Origin: Dromiciops gliroides
Lineage: Eukaryota > Chordata > Mammalia > Microbiotheria > Microbiotheriidae
Length of the DNA stretch: 64,000 nt
Direction: 5' to 3'
NCBI RefSeq assembly: GCF_019393635.1
Contig: NC_057865.1
Span: forward strand, 296,375,385 to 296,439,384
In this document: positions 21,655-33,476 of the stretch, one piece after another
How the letters are laid out: each line of letters begins with the position of its first letter
How positions within the stretch are numbered: the first letter of the stretch is position 1
Notes under the pieces: generated by a model
Databases searched by the model: none
The model's input: the letters and a program-made list of their open reading frames with translations, nothing else
What the model was told of the DNA's origin: nothing
Translations under genes and position numbers: made by a program

Positions 21655-22915
21655 TTCTTCTGATAATAAACATTTTTATTTAAAGTTTTGAATTCCCGAT
21701 TTTATCCCTCTTTCCCTTCCTCACCTCTCCCCTCCCTGAGGTGGTAAGCAATCCGATATGGATTATACATGTAAATTATGTAAAACATTACCATATTAGT
21801 CATTTTATACAAGAAAACTCGAATAAAAGAATAAATGAAAGGAAAAAAGTGAAAAAGAGCATGTTTCAGTCTGTGTTCCATCAATATCAATATCACCTCT
21901 TTGGAGGTGGATAGTATGTTTCATCAATAGTCTGTTGGGATTGTCTTCGATCATTGTATTGTTGAGAATAGTTGTCATTCACAGTTCTTCATCCAACAAC
22001 ATCACTGTCTCTGCGCACGGTGTTCTCCTGGTTCTGCTCCCTTCACTATACATCAGTTCATACAAGTCTTTCCAGGCCTTTCTGAAATCCTCCTGCTTGT
22101 CATTTCTTAGAGCACAATCATGTTCCATCACTATCCTAAATCACAGCTTGTTCAGCCGTTCCCCAATGGATGGGCGTCCCTTTCATTTCCTTAGCCACCA
22201 CAAAAATCGCTGCTAGAAATCTTTTTGTACAAATAGGTCTTTTAACCAATCAGTAGGTCAGAGAAGAGTTCTAGGCATTACTCATTCAGAAAAAGACTGT
22301 GGCCATCATCAAAGGCAGGCCTCCCCAAACGGTACATGGGATTCAAGAAGCAGATCTCGAAGTCTTGTTCAATCCAGACCTGTGGTGGTTGTCACAGCCA
22401 CACAGACTCCTTGGGGCTGGTGAGGAGGGAAGAAATCAAAACCCCCTCTCACCAATTTGTATCCAAAACACCACTGCCCTTCTCAGCCACCGAGTGGTCA
22501 CAAGACAGATCTGAGAATGCCTGTTTCCCAATAAAAGACATATGAAGAAAGATGTTATCTATATACAGAGCATGGACTGATAAACAGAAGTGTAGAGAGA
22601 ATAATTCTACATATATGTATATACATACATTCACACCTATTTTGTCTAACAATGATTGACATCTCTAGGGCAGGGAGGTTGGGGTGGGGAAGGAAGGAAA
22701 AAAAGAAAAAAGATATTTACATGATAACTTTATTATATATTATACTATGTTATGGAAATGTTTGTTATATTCCATAAATTAAAAATAAAATAAATAAATA
22801 CGTCTTTTCCTCTTTTTGGGGATGTCTTTGGGATATAAGCCTAGCAGTAATGTTGATGGATTAAAGAGTATGCACAGTTCGATAGTCCTTTGGGCAGAGT
22901 TCATGCAAGGAATTC
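21655..22915 (-). mobile_element. Antisense L1 3' part, interrupted by another insertion
   Basis: Antisense L1: 3' UTR at 21655-21900, then CAGCTTGTTCAGCCGTTCC and CTGCTAGAAATCTTTTTGTAC. The text stops at 22243 and resumes at 22796 with GTCTTTTCCTCTTTTTGG. It is interrupted by a separate retroelement at 22244-22795. Confidence 0.85.
22244..22795 (+). mobile_element. Sense L1-tailed insertion inside antisense L1
   Basis: Flanked by a 13-bp direct repeat with one mismatch, AAATAGGTCTTTT at 22231-22243 and AAATACGTCTTTT at 22796-22808. The last 230 nt are an L1 3' UTR (ATTATACTATGTTATGGAAATG, then an A-rich tail). The first 280 nt are sequence I cannot assign to L1. Confidence 0.85.
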
Positions 22916-23380
22916 TTTTTTTTATCATAAAAGTATTTTGTTATTTTTCCTGTTACATGTAAAGATAGTTTTCATAAGATTTTTAACTCCAAATTTTTCT
23001 CTCTTCCCACTCCCCAAGACAGAAAGCAATCTGATAGAGGTTATATAGGTACAATCACATCAAACATATTTATGCATTAGTCATGTTGTGAAAGAAGAAT
23101 CACAGCAAAAGGGAAAAACCTCAAAAAACAAAAACAAAAACAGAAGTAGAACCAGTATGATTTAATCTGCATTCAGAATCCACAGTTCTCCTTTCTGAAT
23201 GTGGAGAATATTTTCCATCATGAGTTCTTTGGAATTGTCTTGGATCATTGTATTTCTAAGAAGAGCCAAGTCTCTCACAGTTGCTCATCACACAATGTTG
23301 CTGTTACTGTATACAATGTCAGCATCAGTCCACTTAAGTCTTTCCAGATTTTTCTGAAATCTACCTGCTCATCATTTCTT

Positions 23381-23542
23381 TTTTTTTTTTTTTAGTGAGG
23401 CAATTTGGGTTAAGTGACTTGCCCAGGGTCACACAGCTAGTAAATGTGTTAAGTGTCTGAGGCTGGATTTGAACTTGGGTACTCCTGACTCCAGGGCTGG
23501 TGCTCTATCTACTGCGCCACCTAGCTGCCCCCCTTTTTTTTT
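23381..23542 (-). mobile_element. Marsupial tRNA-like SINE in L1
   Basis: Antisense copy with direct repeat CATCATTTCTT at 23370-23380 and 23543-23553. Confidence 0.93.
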
Positions 23543-23666
23543 CATCATTTCTTACAACACGATAGTATTCCATTACATTCATATACCACAACTTGTTCAG
23601 CCATTCCCCAATTGATGGACATTCCCTTGATTTCCAGTTCTTTGCCACCACAAAGAGAGCTGCTAG

Positions 23667-23818
23667 GGGATAGCTAGATGGCACAGTGGATAAAGCACTG
23701 CCCTGGATTCAGAAGGACCTGAGTTCAAATTGGACCTCAGACACTTGACACTTACTAGCTGTGTGACCTTGGGCAAGTCACTTAACCCTCATTGCCCTGC
23801 AAAAAAAAAAAAGAGAGA
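23667..23818 (+). mobile_element. Marsupial tRNA-like SINE in L1
   Basis: Sense copy (GGGGATAGCTAGATGGCAC start) with direct repeat GAGAGCTGCTAG on both sides. The tail ends in a short GA run made from the target duplication. Confidence 0.92.
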
Positions 23819-24318
23819 GAGAGAGCTGCTAGAAATATTTTTGTACATGCGGATCCTTTTCCCTTTTTTATGATCTCTTTGGGATAAAGACCTTAGTAGT
23901 GGTACCACTGGGTCAAAGGGTATGCACTGTCTCATAGCCCTTTGGGCATAGTTCCAAATTGCTCTCCAGAATGGTTTGATCAGTTCACAACTCCACCAAA
24001 AATGCATTAGTGTTCCAATTTTTCCACAGCTTCTTCAGCATTTATTATTTTCCTTTTTTGTCATATTAGCCAGTCTGATAGGTGTCAGGTGGTACCACAG
24101 AGTTGTTTTAATTGGCATTTCTCTAATCAATAATGATTTAGAGCATTTTTTTTTCATATGGCTATAGATAGCTTTGATTTCTTCATCAGAAAACTGCCTG
24201 TTCACATTCTTTGACCATTTCTCAACTGGGGAATGACTTGCATCCTTATACATTTGATTCAGTTCCCGATATAGTTTGGAAATGAGGCCTTGATCAGAAA
24301 CACTGCCTGTAAAAATGG

Positions 24319-26545
24319 TTTCCATGGGAGGAATGCTTGCCAACCTCTTAGTCCTTCCCAGCTTCACTTCTCATCTTCTCATCTTCTCCAGGCAAGATCA
24401 GTGGGCTTGGAGGGCAGGGGCTCCTTCTATATTCACTGTATGATTTTACCCTCTCTGGGCCTCAGTTTCCCCATCTCTTTGGGGATGTCAGGAGTTTTGG
24501 GGTCCCAGGGACCCACCCTAATCCAAACTCCTCAGGAAGATGGGAGGTAGAAACAGGGGAAGAGGGCTGGGGCTCCTCTGGAGAAAGAGAGCCGGGAAAT
24601 CCAGCACCCCAGGGCTCACTGAGATTCTTGTGCTTTGGATGATGGGTCCAGTATCAGGACACTTTCCAAATTCTCTCTCCAGGATTGACGATCGTGATCA
24701 CATTGGAATCCTGCCTGTCACCCAGAGCCAGCCCTCCCCAGAGCAGGCCAGGCCTCCAGAGGTCAGCTCACAGCCACCTCTTCCCCTCTCCATGTCTACA
24801 GAAGGGACCCCTTCCTCGATCCCCACCCACCCTTCCTGGATGGCGGCTCCTCTGCCTCTATGGACAGATGTTCCCCAGACTGAGGGGATTGTAAAGGACT
24901 CTTTCTCCTCCCTCTCCTTTACAGAAGCTTCATTAACTTCAAACAAACCCCCTGGTTCCTTCCCTTCTTCCCTCACACAGGGTCTCCAGGGCTGGAATGA
25001 AAGGAAGCTAGAACAGAGGGTAGGGGCAACAACATCTCCTTCCCACCTATGGCAGGCCAGGTGTGGGAAGGGAAGACCCAGAACTACCCCCCAGGCGACC
25101 CCACCTCCTGGCCAGCAGAAGGGGAAGGGCTGATCTAGGGTTCATTGGGCCTGCTCTGGATTGGGCTGACCCAGAAGCCCTAGCCCCCAGTGCTTGCTGC
25201 CCTCTGTCTTCCACACAGCTAGGAGTTTCTCCTCAGGGAAGCCCTCCCTTGGGTTCCCTCTACCCCAATAACTGGCATTTCTCTAACCCTTTAAAGTTTG
25301 CAAAACACTATTTATGTCACCTGTTCAACACAGGACCACCCCCTCAATCAAGGGGGAATGCTGCAGATAAACAGGCTTTGAGCCCAGAGGTGCCCAGTCT
25401 TAGAGACAATCTTGTGAGGTTAGATGGTCCAGCCATCCTGAGTCCCATGAGTGAGGGTGGCTGGCAGCAAAGGAAAGTCAGGGGGCGCTCATGACCTCCA
25501 AGCTTATACCCTATGCACACTTCCAAAACGATATTCCCCAACTACTCAGGAAAAGGCAGAAAGGCAGCCTCAAGTCCTGACTCAAACTTGCCTTGTTGAG
25601 CCCTTGCCACTTGTGGGAGGCTGTGCCCTGATGCCAGGGACAGAGTGGGCAAGGGCTAGCCTTCTCCCACCCCTTCCTAGCAAATCCCAAAGTTACATGA
25701 TGCCACCTGGAGGGGCAAAGGAAAAGAAAACCACCCAGAAGCTGTCTTGTGTCCCCTTTTAACTGATGTAGCCTTTCCCTATTCTACTATCCACTGGGGA
25801 GCACTAGCTGGAAGCCACAAGGAAGTTGGTTGCTCTCCAAATGTCTAAGAGCTGAGTCCTCATGTCCCTGGAGTCTCCTGAAGTTTCCAGGGCCCATGCT
25901 GGTCCTTATGTGCCAAGTCAACTTCTCCTTCAATTATCCCCATTTTCAATCTGAGACTCAGAGAGGTCACAGAGGTAGGAAGTATCCTAGGGGGGTTTGA
26001 ACCCAGATCTTTGCCATGTCAGGTCCTCTGTTCTGGTCACACACTATGCCTACTGCCTCCTTACTTAGCTTTTCATCCAGTTCTTCCTAGTAGTGTCAGT
26101 CCTGTGTCTGCCCTAGCCAATAAAACTAACTTCTCTTCTCTGGTGCCCCTGAGTGCTCAAGCTAGGATGGTTAGAGGTGATACTAACAGGAACAAATACA
26201 AAGCCCTTTCCTGGAAGGAAGTGAAAGTTCTATAATCCCATTTTATGGAGGAAGAAACTGAGGCTTGGAGAGATTGCATGATCAGTTCCCATATTGTTTC
26301 CAAGACAATCATTTCTTTCTCCTCCTGGTTCCTTCTGCTTCTACTTCCCGGTCCAATCCAGATGCATCAGCGTCAGTTCCTCTGGTTGCTGAGAAATCGG
26401 GGGCCCTTCTGGATGATTCTCTTGGCTGAGGCATAAGTAGGGTGGGGCAACAAGAACTCTGTAGCTAGGATGATGAAATTTAGAGGGTGATGAAAGCATT
26501 TGTACTCCTTCAGGGTAGAAAACAACTGAACTTAGTACTTAGTTG
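24319..26545. other. Intergenic DNA, mostly unassigned
   Basis: No gene supported. A 197-codon open frame at 24540-25133 has no similarity I recognise and a low-complexity Pro/Ser product. Worn MIR pieces lie near 25280-25330, 25920-26040 and 26240-26290. Confidence 0.5.
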
Positions 26546-26562
26546 TTAAGAATATATTCATT

Positions 26563-26724
26563 GGGGGGCGGCTAGGTGGTGCAGTGGATAGAGCACTGGC
26601 CCTGGATTCAGGAGTACCTGAGTTCAAATCTGGCCTCAGACACTTGACACTTACTAGCTGTGTGACCCTGGGCAAGTCACTTAACCCCCACTGTCCGGCA
26701 AAAAAATAAAAATAAAAATAAAAA
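26563..26724 (+). mobile_element. Marsupial tRNA-like SINE
   Basis: Full copy with direct repeat AAGAATATATTCAT at 26548-26561 and 26725-26738. The tail is AAAAATAAAAATAAA. Confidence 0.94.
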
Positions 26725-27110
26725 AAGAATATATTCATAAGTAAAGAAACAGGAAGACAATGGTGTGTGTGTGTCCTCCCCACCACAACCATTGCTCAGT
26801 GAATCCCCATCTGCTCTGCTCTGACCTCCTCTGCGGGCATCTCACAGTGTCCTTCTCCTTCCTCCCATAAAGCTTTGTCCTAAGGTCTCCCACATTCCTC
26901 CACTGATTGGCTGCTTGAACCAGGCCTAATCTTTACAGTCATTGACACTCAGAGAAAAGAGACTTGGGAGATATACTCATCGAATACTCCTCCTGCAGGA
27001 ACAAGGAGAGAGAGGGGTTAGCAAGAACTTTCACTGCTCAGGATGGGAAGGGGAGGTTGTTTTTGTGTTTCCTTTTCTTTTTGATTCTCTGTGTATTAAA
27101 AGTGTGTGGG

Positions 27111-27417
27111 GGGGGGGCAGCTAGGTGGCTCACTGGATAGAGCACTGGCCCTGGAGTCAGGAGGACCTGAGTTCAAATCTGGCCTCAGACACTTAACACT
27201 TACTAGCTGTGTGACCCTAAGCAAGTCACTTAACCCCAATTGCCTCAAAAAAAAAAAGTGTGTGTGTGGGGCAGCTAGGCGGTGAAGTGGATAAAGTCCT
27301 GTCCCTGGATTCAGGAGGACCTGAGTTCAAATCCAGCCTCAGACACTTGACAATTACTAGCTGTGTGACCCTGGGCAAATCACTTAACCCTCATCGCCCT
27401 GAAAAGAAAAAAAAAGT
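27111..27417 (+). mobile_element. Two tandem marsupial SINEs
   Basis: Two sense copies, about 27111-27257 and 27269-27417, joined by AAAAGTGTGTGTGTGGGG. They belong to different subfamilies: the second starts GGGGCAGCTAGGCGGTGAAG and ends CCCTCATCGCCCTG. Confidence 0.9.
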
Positions 27418-27521
27418 AGTTGAATCTCTGAATTGATGCAGGTAGAGAGAGATGAGAACTGAGAGAGTGAATGGACCCAAAGAATGGGAATCAAAGTAAG
27501 ATGATTAGTGATATCCATATA

Positions 27522-28015
27522 TATATATAATCATAAAAGTATTTTATTATTTTCCAGTTACATGTAAAGATAGTTTTCAACATTTGTTTTCATAAGATTT
27601 TTAGTTCCAAATTTTTCTCCCTCCCCCTTCCCAAGACAGAAAGCAATCATGTATAGGTTATATATGTATAATCACATTAAACATATTTCTGCATTAGTCA
27701 TGCTGTGAAATAAAAATCAGAACAAAAGGGAAACACCTCAAAAAACAAAAAAACAAAAGTAGAAACAGTAAAGTTCAATCTGCTTTAGGAATCCACAGTT
27801 CTTTTTTGTGAATGTGGAGAACATTTTCCATCATGAGTTCTTTGGAAATGGCTTGGATCATTGCACTGCTGAAAAGAGCTAAGTCTATCACAGTTTATCA
27901 TCACACTATGTTGCTGTTACTATGTACAATGTTCTCCTGGTTCTTCTCACTTCACTCAGCATCAGTCCACTTAAGTCTTTCCAGGTTTTTCTGAAATCTT
28001 CCTGCTCATCATTTT
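27522..28015 (-). mobile_element. Antisense L1 3' UTR
   Basis: Starts ATAATCATAAAAGTATTTTA and continues through CAAGACAGAAAGCAATCATG and CATCATGAGTTCTTTGG. It is 5' truncated at about 28010 and abuts a partial SINE. Confidence 0.88.
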
Positions 28016-28088
28016 TTTCTTTTTTTTTTTTTTTGTTTTTTGTGGGGCAGTGGGGGTTAAGTGACTTGCCCAAGGTCACAAAGGCTTG
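28013..28088 (-). mobile_element. Partial marsupial SINE
   Basis: Only the 3' half of an antisense copy: T-run, then GGGGTTAAGTGACTTGCCCA and AGGTCACA. The 5' half is missing. Confidence 0.8.
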
Positions 28089-28876
28089 GGGAACCAACAA
28101 ATATTTCTAACTGTCACAAAGAGAGGCAAAGTATCTCAGGCTTGTTCGAGCCTTGATTGCCCTCTACTGGCCATCAAAGGATATTGAAAACTCGAAAAAA
28201 AAAAACTAACGCATGCGCGACAGATGTCGGACACCGCTCCAGTCGCACCCCAACTAGTGGCTACATCAGACATGACACTGATTTAATTCATACTTATTCC
28301 CTTTAATTCTCTCTCTGTTAAGAACATTTGTTTAATGCTCTATCTCTGTGTTTTTTTCACTTTTATTTCTTTTGGATTGATCATATACTGATAATGAGGT
28401 GGTAACAACTTTTGTCATTGATTTTTTAAATCTATTTCTTCTTTCAAAGCTGTGAGGTTTTTCTTTGAGAATTTTGTAGCAGAATTGTTAGATAGTATAC
28501 AGATTTAAGATCGATATGCCTTCATTTTTCATCAGATCTTTTAACATTTTAAATATCTTTCTTAGGCTGTTTTGATATAGTGCTTTCTGGTTTGATTCCA
28601 ACGTAATTCAGCTTCTGCTTTTCTTGATCTGTCAGTACTTTTTTTTTTTGCCAGTACTTTTTAGAATAGCCTTTCATTACTTGATTCAGATCTTTTCCGA
28701 TTATGTATATTTCCAGCAAGCAGCTCGACTGGACTCTTTTTTCATTGAGTCTGTAGTTCTTTTGCATTTATTTGGAGAGTTAAACTCATTTTCATTTAGC
28801 CCTACAATGTTTAGGTTTGTCTTCAGTTATTCCCTCAGAAGAGAATATTCAATTTCTAATTCTTATTATTTCTATT
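28089..28876. other. AT-rich intergenic DNA
   Basis: No gene supported. The stretch 28280-28860 is T-rich on this strand; its minus strand has a short open frame (KDLNQVMKGYSKKYW) that may be worn retroelement sequence. I could not assign it. Confidence 0.45.
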
Positions 28877-28879
28877 TGT

Positions 28880-29370
28880 CATGGGGTACAGAGCACCCCA
28901 GAAGTTCTCTGGAGCACATCAAGGAACCTTCTCCTTGAGAGACTAAACCAGAGGACAGATAACACCTAGAGAGATAAACTGAACCAAAATGGACTGAGCT
29001 AGTTTGGGATTCCTACCCTTCATTCTGGTCTCCCTTACCCTGGGGAGATAAATTTGGGTGTGGCTGCGGCCTTTGTGTCTGGAAGAGAGGTCTGTAGGCA
29101 CCCCTCACCCAATTCCCCCAGCTACCACCAGTGGGGGATGGTCCTCCCTTACTAAAGGAACTTTCCACAGTCAAATGGTGACCCCTCCCCCCATCGAAGG
29201 ATTTCTTTCATGGTTTCCCTCCCCCCCCACCTTCCCTTCCCTTGCTCCTAAATAAACTACCACCTTATTCTAACTACTTTTGTGTGCAAGAGGGTGTAAT
29301 TCTTTAAAGAGGAATTCCTAAGAACCCCAACCCCTAACCCAACCTGTACCCCATTTCCCTCCATTACATA
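28880..29370 (+). mobile_element. Solo ERV LTR (family shared with 34.0-34.5 kb)
   Basis: An LTR-like unit: C-rich U3, CTAAATAAAC as poly-A signal near 29250, then GTGTAATTCTTTAAAGAGGA and AACCCC at the end. The 3' third closely matches the copy ending near 34500. No internal viral genes are seen next to it. The start is uncertain (28877 or 28936). Confidence 0.65.
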
Positions 29371-30130
29371 TTATTAACCCCAATTTAACAGAATCACTCT
29401 AAAAACTTTAACTTGGATTTCCCCTTTATCAAGGATCAAACTTTCCCTTTAATATCACTATGCTCCATTCCCTGCCCCCTTTTGGGGTGTTTTTCTTTGT
29501 TCTCTGAAAGCTTTAATGATTTTGCCAATACAATGCTCCAAGAGGGTTCTTGATTCTGTTCATAATTATTTGCTGTGGGTAGTTTCAAATATTCATCTTT
29601 TTGGCTAGAGATTTGTTTGTTGTTCTAAAACTTCATGAAGTAGGGATGTGTCATAGTAAACTTTGCAAAATCTATTTGCTTCTCAAATACCCATCTCCGG
29701 TCTTCATAAAGTAGACACACCTAGTTTGTGGCCAAGCAAACACCTCAGGCTGGTGTGTCCAGGAAATGCAGAAATTGGTGGTGGGGGGGGGGGATGGGGG
29801 GGGTGTTAGGCAGTACAAAAGGAATGTCTCCTGTTCAGATCTGAGGCAATCTAACTGCCCCACGTGAGCCATGTGTTGTGGTTGGGGGGAGGGCAGCCTG
29901 GCTCTCTTCAAACCTCTCTCTCCTAGATTTCTGATCATTGCCTGCAGAGGCCTTTAAAACCCAAGAAGATTTTTTTAAAACCATCCCAAATTTAGAGCTT
30001 TATATTTACCCTTGTGGCATTTCTGAGATGTTTGTCTTTAGAATTCTGAGTCTTTCATGTGACCTTTGCTTTTCCATCCAGCTTTGGGTCATCCATGAAT
30101 TGGATAAGCACCCTTATCAAATGGACTGAT
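29371..30130. other. Intergenic DNA, unassigned
   Basis: No gene seen. A G-run lies at about 29778-29803. No clear repeat assignment. Confidence 0.45.
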
Positions 30131-30135
30131 CATAT

Positions 30136-30291
30136 GTTTTGTTTTGTTTTTTGGTGAGGCAATTGGGGTTAAGTGACTTGCCCAGGGTCACACAGCTAGT
30201 AAGTGTTAAATGTCTGAGGCCAGATTTGAACTCAGGTACTCCTGACTCCAGGGCGGGGGGGCTCTATCCACTGCGCCATCTAGCTGCCCCC
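30136..30291 (-). mobile_element. Marsupial tRNA-like SINE
   Basis: Antisense copy from GTTTTGTTTTTTGGTGAGG to TAGCTGCCCCC. CATATG-containing text flanks it on both sides. Confidence 0.88.
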
Positions 30292-30499
30292 TGTGCATAT
30301 GGTTTTAACTAAGTTTTTGATAAAAATGTTGAAGAGAATAGGGCTAAGAACAGATCCCTGGAGCACTCCGACAGGGCTCTCTTTGGATCATAGATTAAGA
30401 GCTGGAAACAATCTGCCTTAGAGGTCACCTAGTCCAACCCTTGATTTTAGACATGAAGAAATGGAAGCTTAGTTCATATGACTTGTCCATGGTCTAGGC

Positions 30500-31090
30500 A
30501 CAGCGGCAGTGGGGAGCAGGGCTGGATTGGGGAAAGGTAGTATGGTCAGATCTGTGCTTTAGATAAATCACTTTAGCATTTGTATGGAAGATAGATTGGA
30601 ATGGGGAGAGAGTTGACAGAGGAAGGCCAATCAGAAGGCTGTAGCAATAGTCCAGTAGAGAAGTGGTAAAGGCCTGAATTAAGATGGTGGCTGCTTGAGT
30701 GGAGCAAAAGGGATGTAGGTTACCCCCTACCCCCAAAAAAAAGTTTAAAAAAATAAAAAAGAAAGAAATGACAAGATTTGTCAACTGATTCAATATGTAG
30801 GGTGAGCAAGAGAAAAGAACTGAGGACAAAACCAGGGTGTGAGCCCAGGCAATTGGGAAGGTGAGATACTTTATATCATAATAGGCAGTTCAGAAGACAT
30901 GTGGGTTTGGGAGGGAGAGATAATGAGTCCTCTTTTGGACATATTGAGTTTGAGATGCTGATGCATATCCAGTTAGAAATGTCGAATAGATGATGTGGAC
31001 TGGAAGTCAGAAGAGACCCTAGGGCTGGGGAAATCGATCTTGAAATCATCTGCAGAGAGATTATTGAAAGGATCTTGGGATTTCGATCTA
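30500..31090 (+). repeat. Old mammal-wide interspersed repeat (same family as 19.1 kb)
   Basis: GGTCAGATCTGTGCTTTAGA, GCAATAGTCCAGTAGAGAAG and GGACATATTGAGTTTGAGATGC mark it. Diverged, no coding capacity seen. Confidence 0.55.
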
Positions 31091-31530
31091 ATAATGTTTA
31101 TAAGTCCCTAAATAGCAGAAGAAATGAAACCCAGGACTCAAACACAATTGACTTGGAAGTAATTGAACCCCATCCACTTTCATTTCTAGGCCAATGAATT
31201 GCCTGGGGCTGATCCAATGTCATATTCCAGCTTTTGATTATTTTGTAAAAGCCCCCAAACTCTCCCCTTCCTGAGATTCCTCAGGTTTCTTCTAGATCTT
31301 TAGCTTGTTATGCAACAGAACCTATCTGAAAAACTTACTCTTCCCAAAGGCAATCTCTGTCTCTCTCTGTCTCTCTCTCTCTCTGTTCTGGCACCCCATA
31401 TAAATCCTCTCCTCAATTTCCATCTTCAGGTACTCCTAGCACTTGCTGTCATGATATCATGCGTTGCAACTCCTCTGCCCCGATGAAAGACCTTAATTTT
31501 TATATGGATTGTTTTAATAATTTTCTGGTT

Positions 31531-31700
31531 GGGGGCAGCTAGGTGGTGAAGTGGATAAAGCACCGGCCCTGGATTCGGGAGGACCTGAGTTCAAATCCAG
31601 CCTCAGACACTTGACACTTACTAGCTGTGTGACCCTGGGCAAGTCACTTAACCCTCATTGCCCTGCAAAATAATATTAATATTAATATTAATATTAATAT
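31531..31700 (+). mobile_element. Marsupial SINE with ATTAAT microsatellite tail
   Basis: Sense SINE 31531-31667 whose A-tail passes directly into a TAATAT/ATTAAT repeat of about 33 nt. Confidence 0.9.
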
Positions 31701-31990
31701 CTGAGGCCAGATCTGAACTCAAGAAGACTGATCTTCCTGACTCCACGTATGGCACCTAGCTAGCTGCTCAATCATATTGTCATTATTGTTTAGTCATTCA
31801 GTCATGTCAAACTCTTCATGACCCCATAGCATGCCAATAGTGTTCGATATTTTTCCAGTGGATTGAGGCAAACAGAAGCTAAATGACTTGCCCAGGGTCA
31901 CACAGCTAGAAAGTATCTGTGGCTGGATTTGAATTCAGGTCTTCCTGACTCCAGGCCCAGCACTCTATCCACCAAACCACCTAACTGCCT
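31701..31990 (-). mobile_element. Antisense SINE fragment and RTE-tailed SINE
   Basis: 31701-31765 is a partial antisense SINE. 31770-31990 is an RTE-tailed SINE reading TTTAGTCATTCAGTCATGTC (the RTE-like tail) to CCACCTAACTGCC. Confidence 0.8.
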
Positions 31991-31999
31991 AGGTTCTAG

Positions 32000-32680
32000 G
32001 AAAGACAATAAAAGGCTAGTAGTCACTTTTTTTTTCAGAAGCAGGGAGCCCACGGAGAGTTTGATCCCTCCTATTGTCCTTTCCTGAGTAAGTCAAAGGC
32101 TTCTCAACTACCTCAGAGTCAGTGAGTGAAAGGTGGAGAGGAAGCAGTAACGATCAAAGATTCAATCTGCTGAGCTAGTTAAGGGAGGAGTTAGGGAAAG
32201 TGTTCTTTGTCCACGAAATTCCAAAGGTGGGGGCAGGGAGGAGCAAGTGAGTGCCTTTTCCATCCATCTATAGAATAGTAATGATAGGTAAGGAGTTTCC
32301 AGTCACTGGTGGTATTCAAACTAAGACTGGATGACCATTTGTCAGGGGAGCGTTAACACATTCCAGGCATCAGGAACTGAGAGAGCAAAAACATGGAGGC
32401 AGGAGAGTGCTATTTAGGAAATAGGGAATCATCCATTTGATGAAGGAAGCTAAAAGGGGTTGACAGATAAACTGAGGCTTGAGTCCTTATCAATAGTACC
32501 TAAAAGGGTTCACAGAGAAGCTAAAGTTTGTGTTCTTATCAACAGAACTGTAACTAGAGGATTCAGTCCCTACCAACCAATACTATCAAGAGAAGCTTAA
32601 ACAGGGACCATTAACCATTAATAGCCATTAATATTCCTAGATGACAGGACGCCTAGAAACCAGATCTTAAAGAGATACTG
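32000..32680. other. Intergenic DNA with an L3/CR1 fragment
   Basis: Around 32290-32345 GGAGTTTCCAGTCACTGGTG and CTGGATGACCATTTGTCAGG are L3/CR1 tail. The rest is unassigned. Confidence 0.55.
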
Positions 32681-32689
32681 ATGTGGGAT

Positions 32690-33476
32690 GGCATTAGGGT
32701 CAAATTGATCAGTGACTCAGCTTCCCAAGTTTAATGCAATACCGTGAGTGAACAAAGGGAGGGCACCTTGGAGGTGTCTCTCCAATAGGGAAAGGAAAGA
32801 CAGTTATATTTCTATTATGGGTAAATTGATTATCAGTCTCATCATAATAATCTCCCTTAGGGAGGTACAGGGGAGGCCTATCCTAATTTGTACTTCCTGG
32901 GGTCCTAAGCCCACCCCCGTGGTAGGGACCTTTTTCTGTGGTGTGTTTTTAGGGTTTACATGTCATAAAGTGAATCCGAGGACAAATCTGAGCTTTTTCT
33001 GCGCATGCCACCTTTTCATTCACATGCCTGGTTTCAAAATATTTTCATTTATCCATTAGAATTTCTATACCCTGTCTGTGTATCATTGTTATAGTTAAGG
33101 TCTCTATGAACTACCCCTTTATGTTCTTCTTGTGAGTGCTGATTAATGTGGGGAACAAGAACCTAGGCTCTTGGGGCAGCTAGGTGGCGCAGTGGATAAA
33201 GCACCGGCCCTGGATTCAGGAGGACCTGAGTTCAAATCTGGACTCAGACACTTGACACTTACTAGCTGTGTGACCCTGAGCAAGTCACTTAACTCCCATT
33301 GCCCCGCAAAAAAAAAAAAAAAAAAAGAACCTAGGCCCTGACTTGTTTCTCAAGTCTTAAGTTATCCCTTTTGGAGCCGGAGTCTGTAAGTTATTGCCCC
33401 TCTTGGAGCTCAGGTCTAAATTAGAGCTCAGGACTTAGGTTTTTCTGTTAACCTCTTTTTTTTGCCCCCTACATCA
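32690..33476 (-). mobile_element. Solo ERV LTR, antisense, with SINE insertion
   Basis: Read on the minus strand, the unit ends with GGTATTGCATTAAACTTGGG then GTCACTGATCAATTTGACCC, a typical LTR poly-A and U5 arrangement. It may begin TGATGTAGGGGGC at 33476. A SINE at 33171-33324 splits it. No viral genes are attached. Confidence 0.6.
33171..33324 (+). mobile_element. Marsupial tRNA-like SINE in an LTR
   Basis: Full copy flanked by AAGAACCTAGGC at 33157-33168 and 33325-33336. Confidence 0.93.

Larger units (their letters stand above)
22916..24318 (-). mobile_element. Antisense marsupial L1 3' part, with two SINEs
   Basis: Antisense L1 from its 3' end. On the minus strand, at about 23800-24010, it encodes MHFWWSCELIKPFWRAIWNY and later CIPFDPVVPLL, matching the human L1 ORF2p C-terminal LLHCWWDCKLVQPLWKS and EIPFDPAIPLL. 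At 24100-24310 it encodes GLISKLYRELNQMYKDASHS. SINEs at 23381-23542 and 23667-23818 split it. The element is 5' truncated. Confidence 0.93.

Noticed and set aside
23789-24007. Minus-strand frame with FWWSCELIKPFW
   Set aside because: Matches the C-terminal part of L1 ORF2p; retroelement, not a host gene.
24540-25133. 197-codon open frame
   Set aside because: Low-complexity product, no family similarity, no exon structure.
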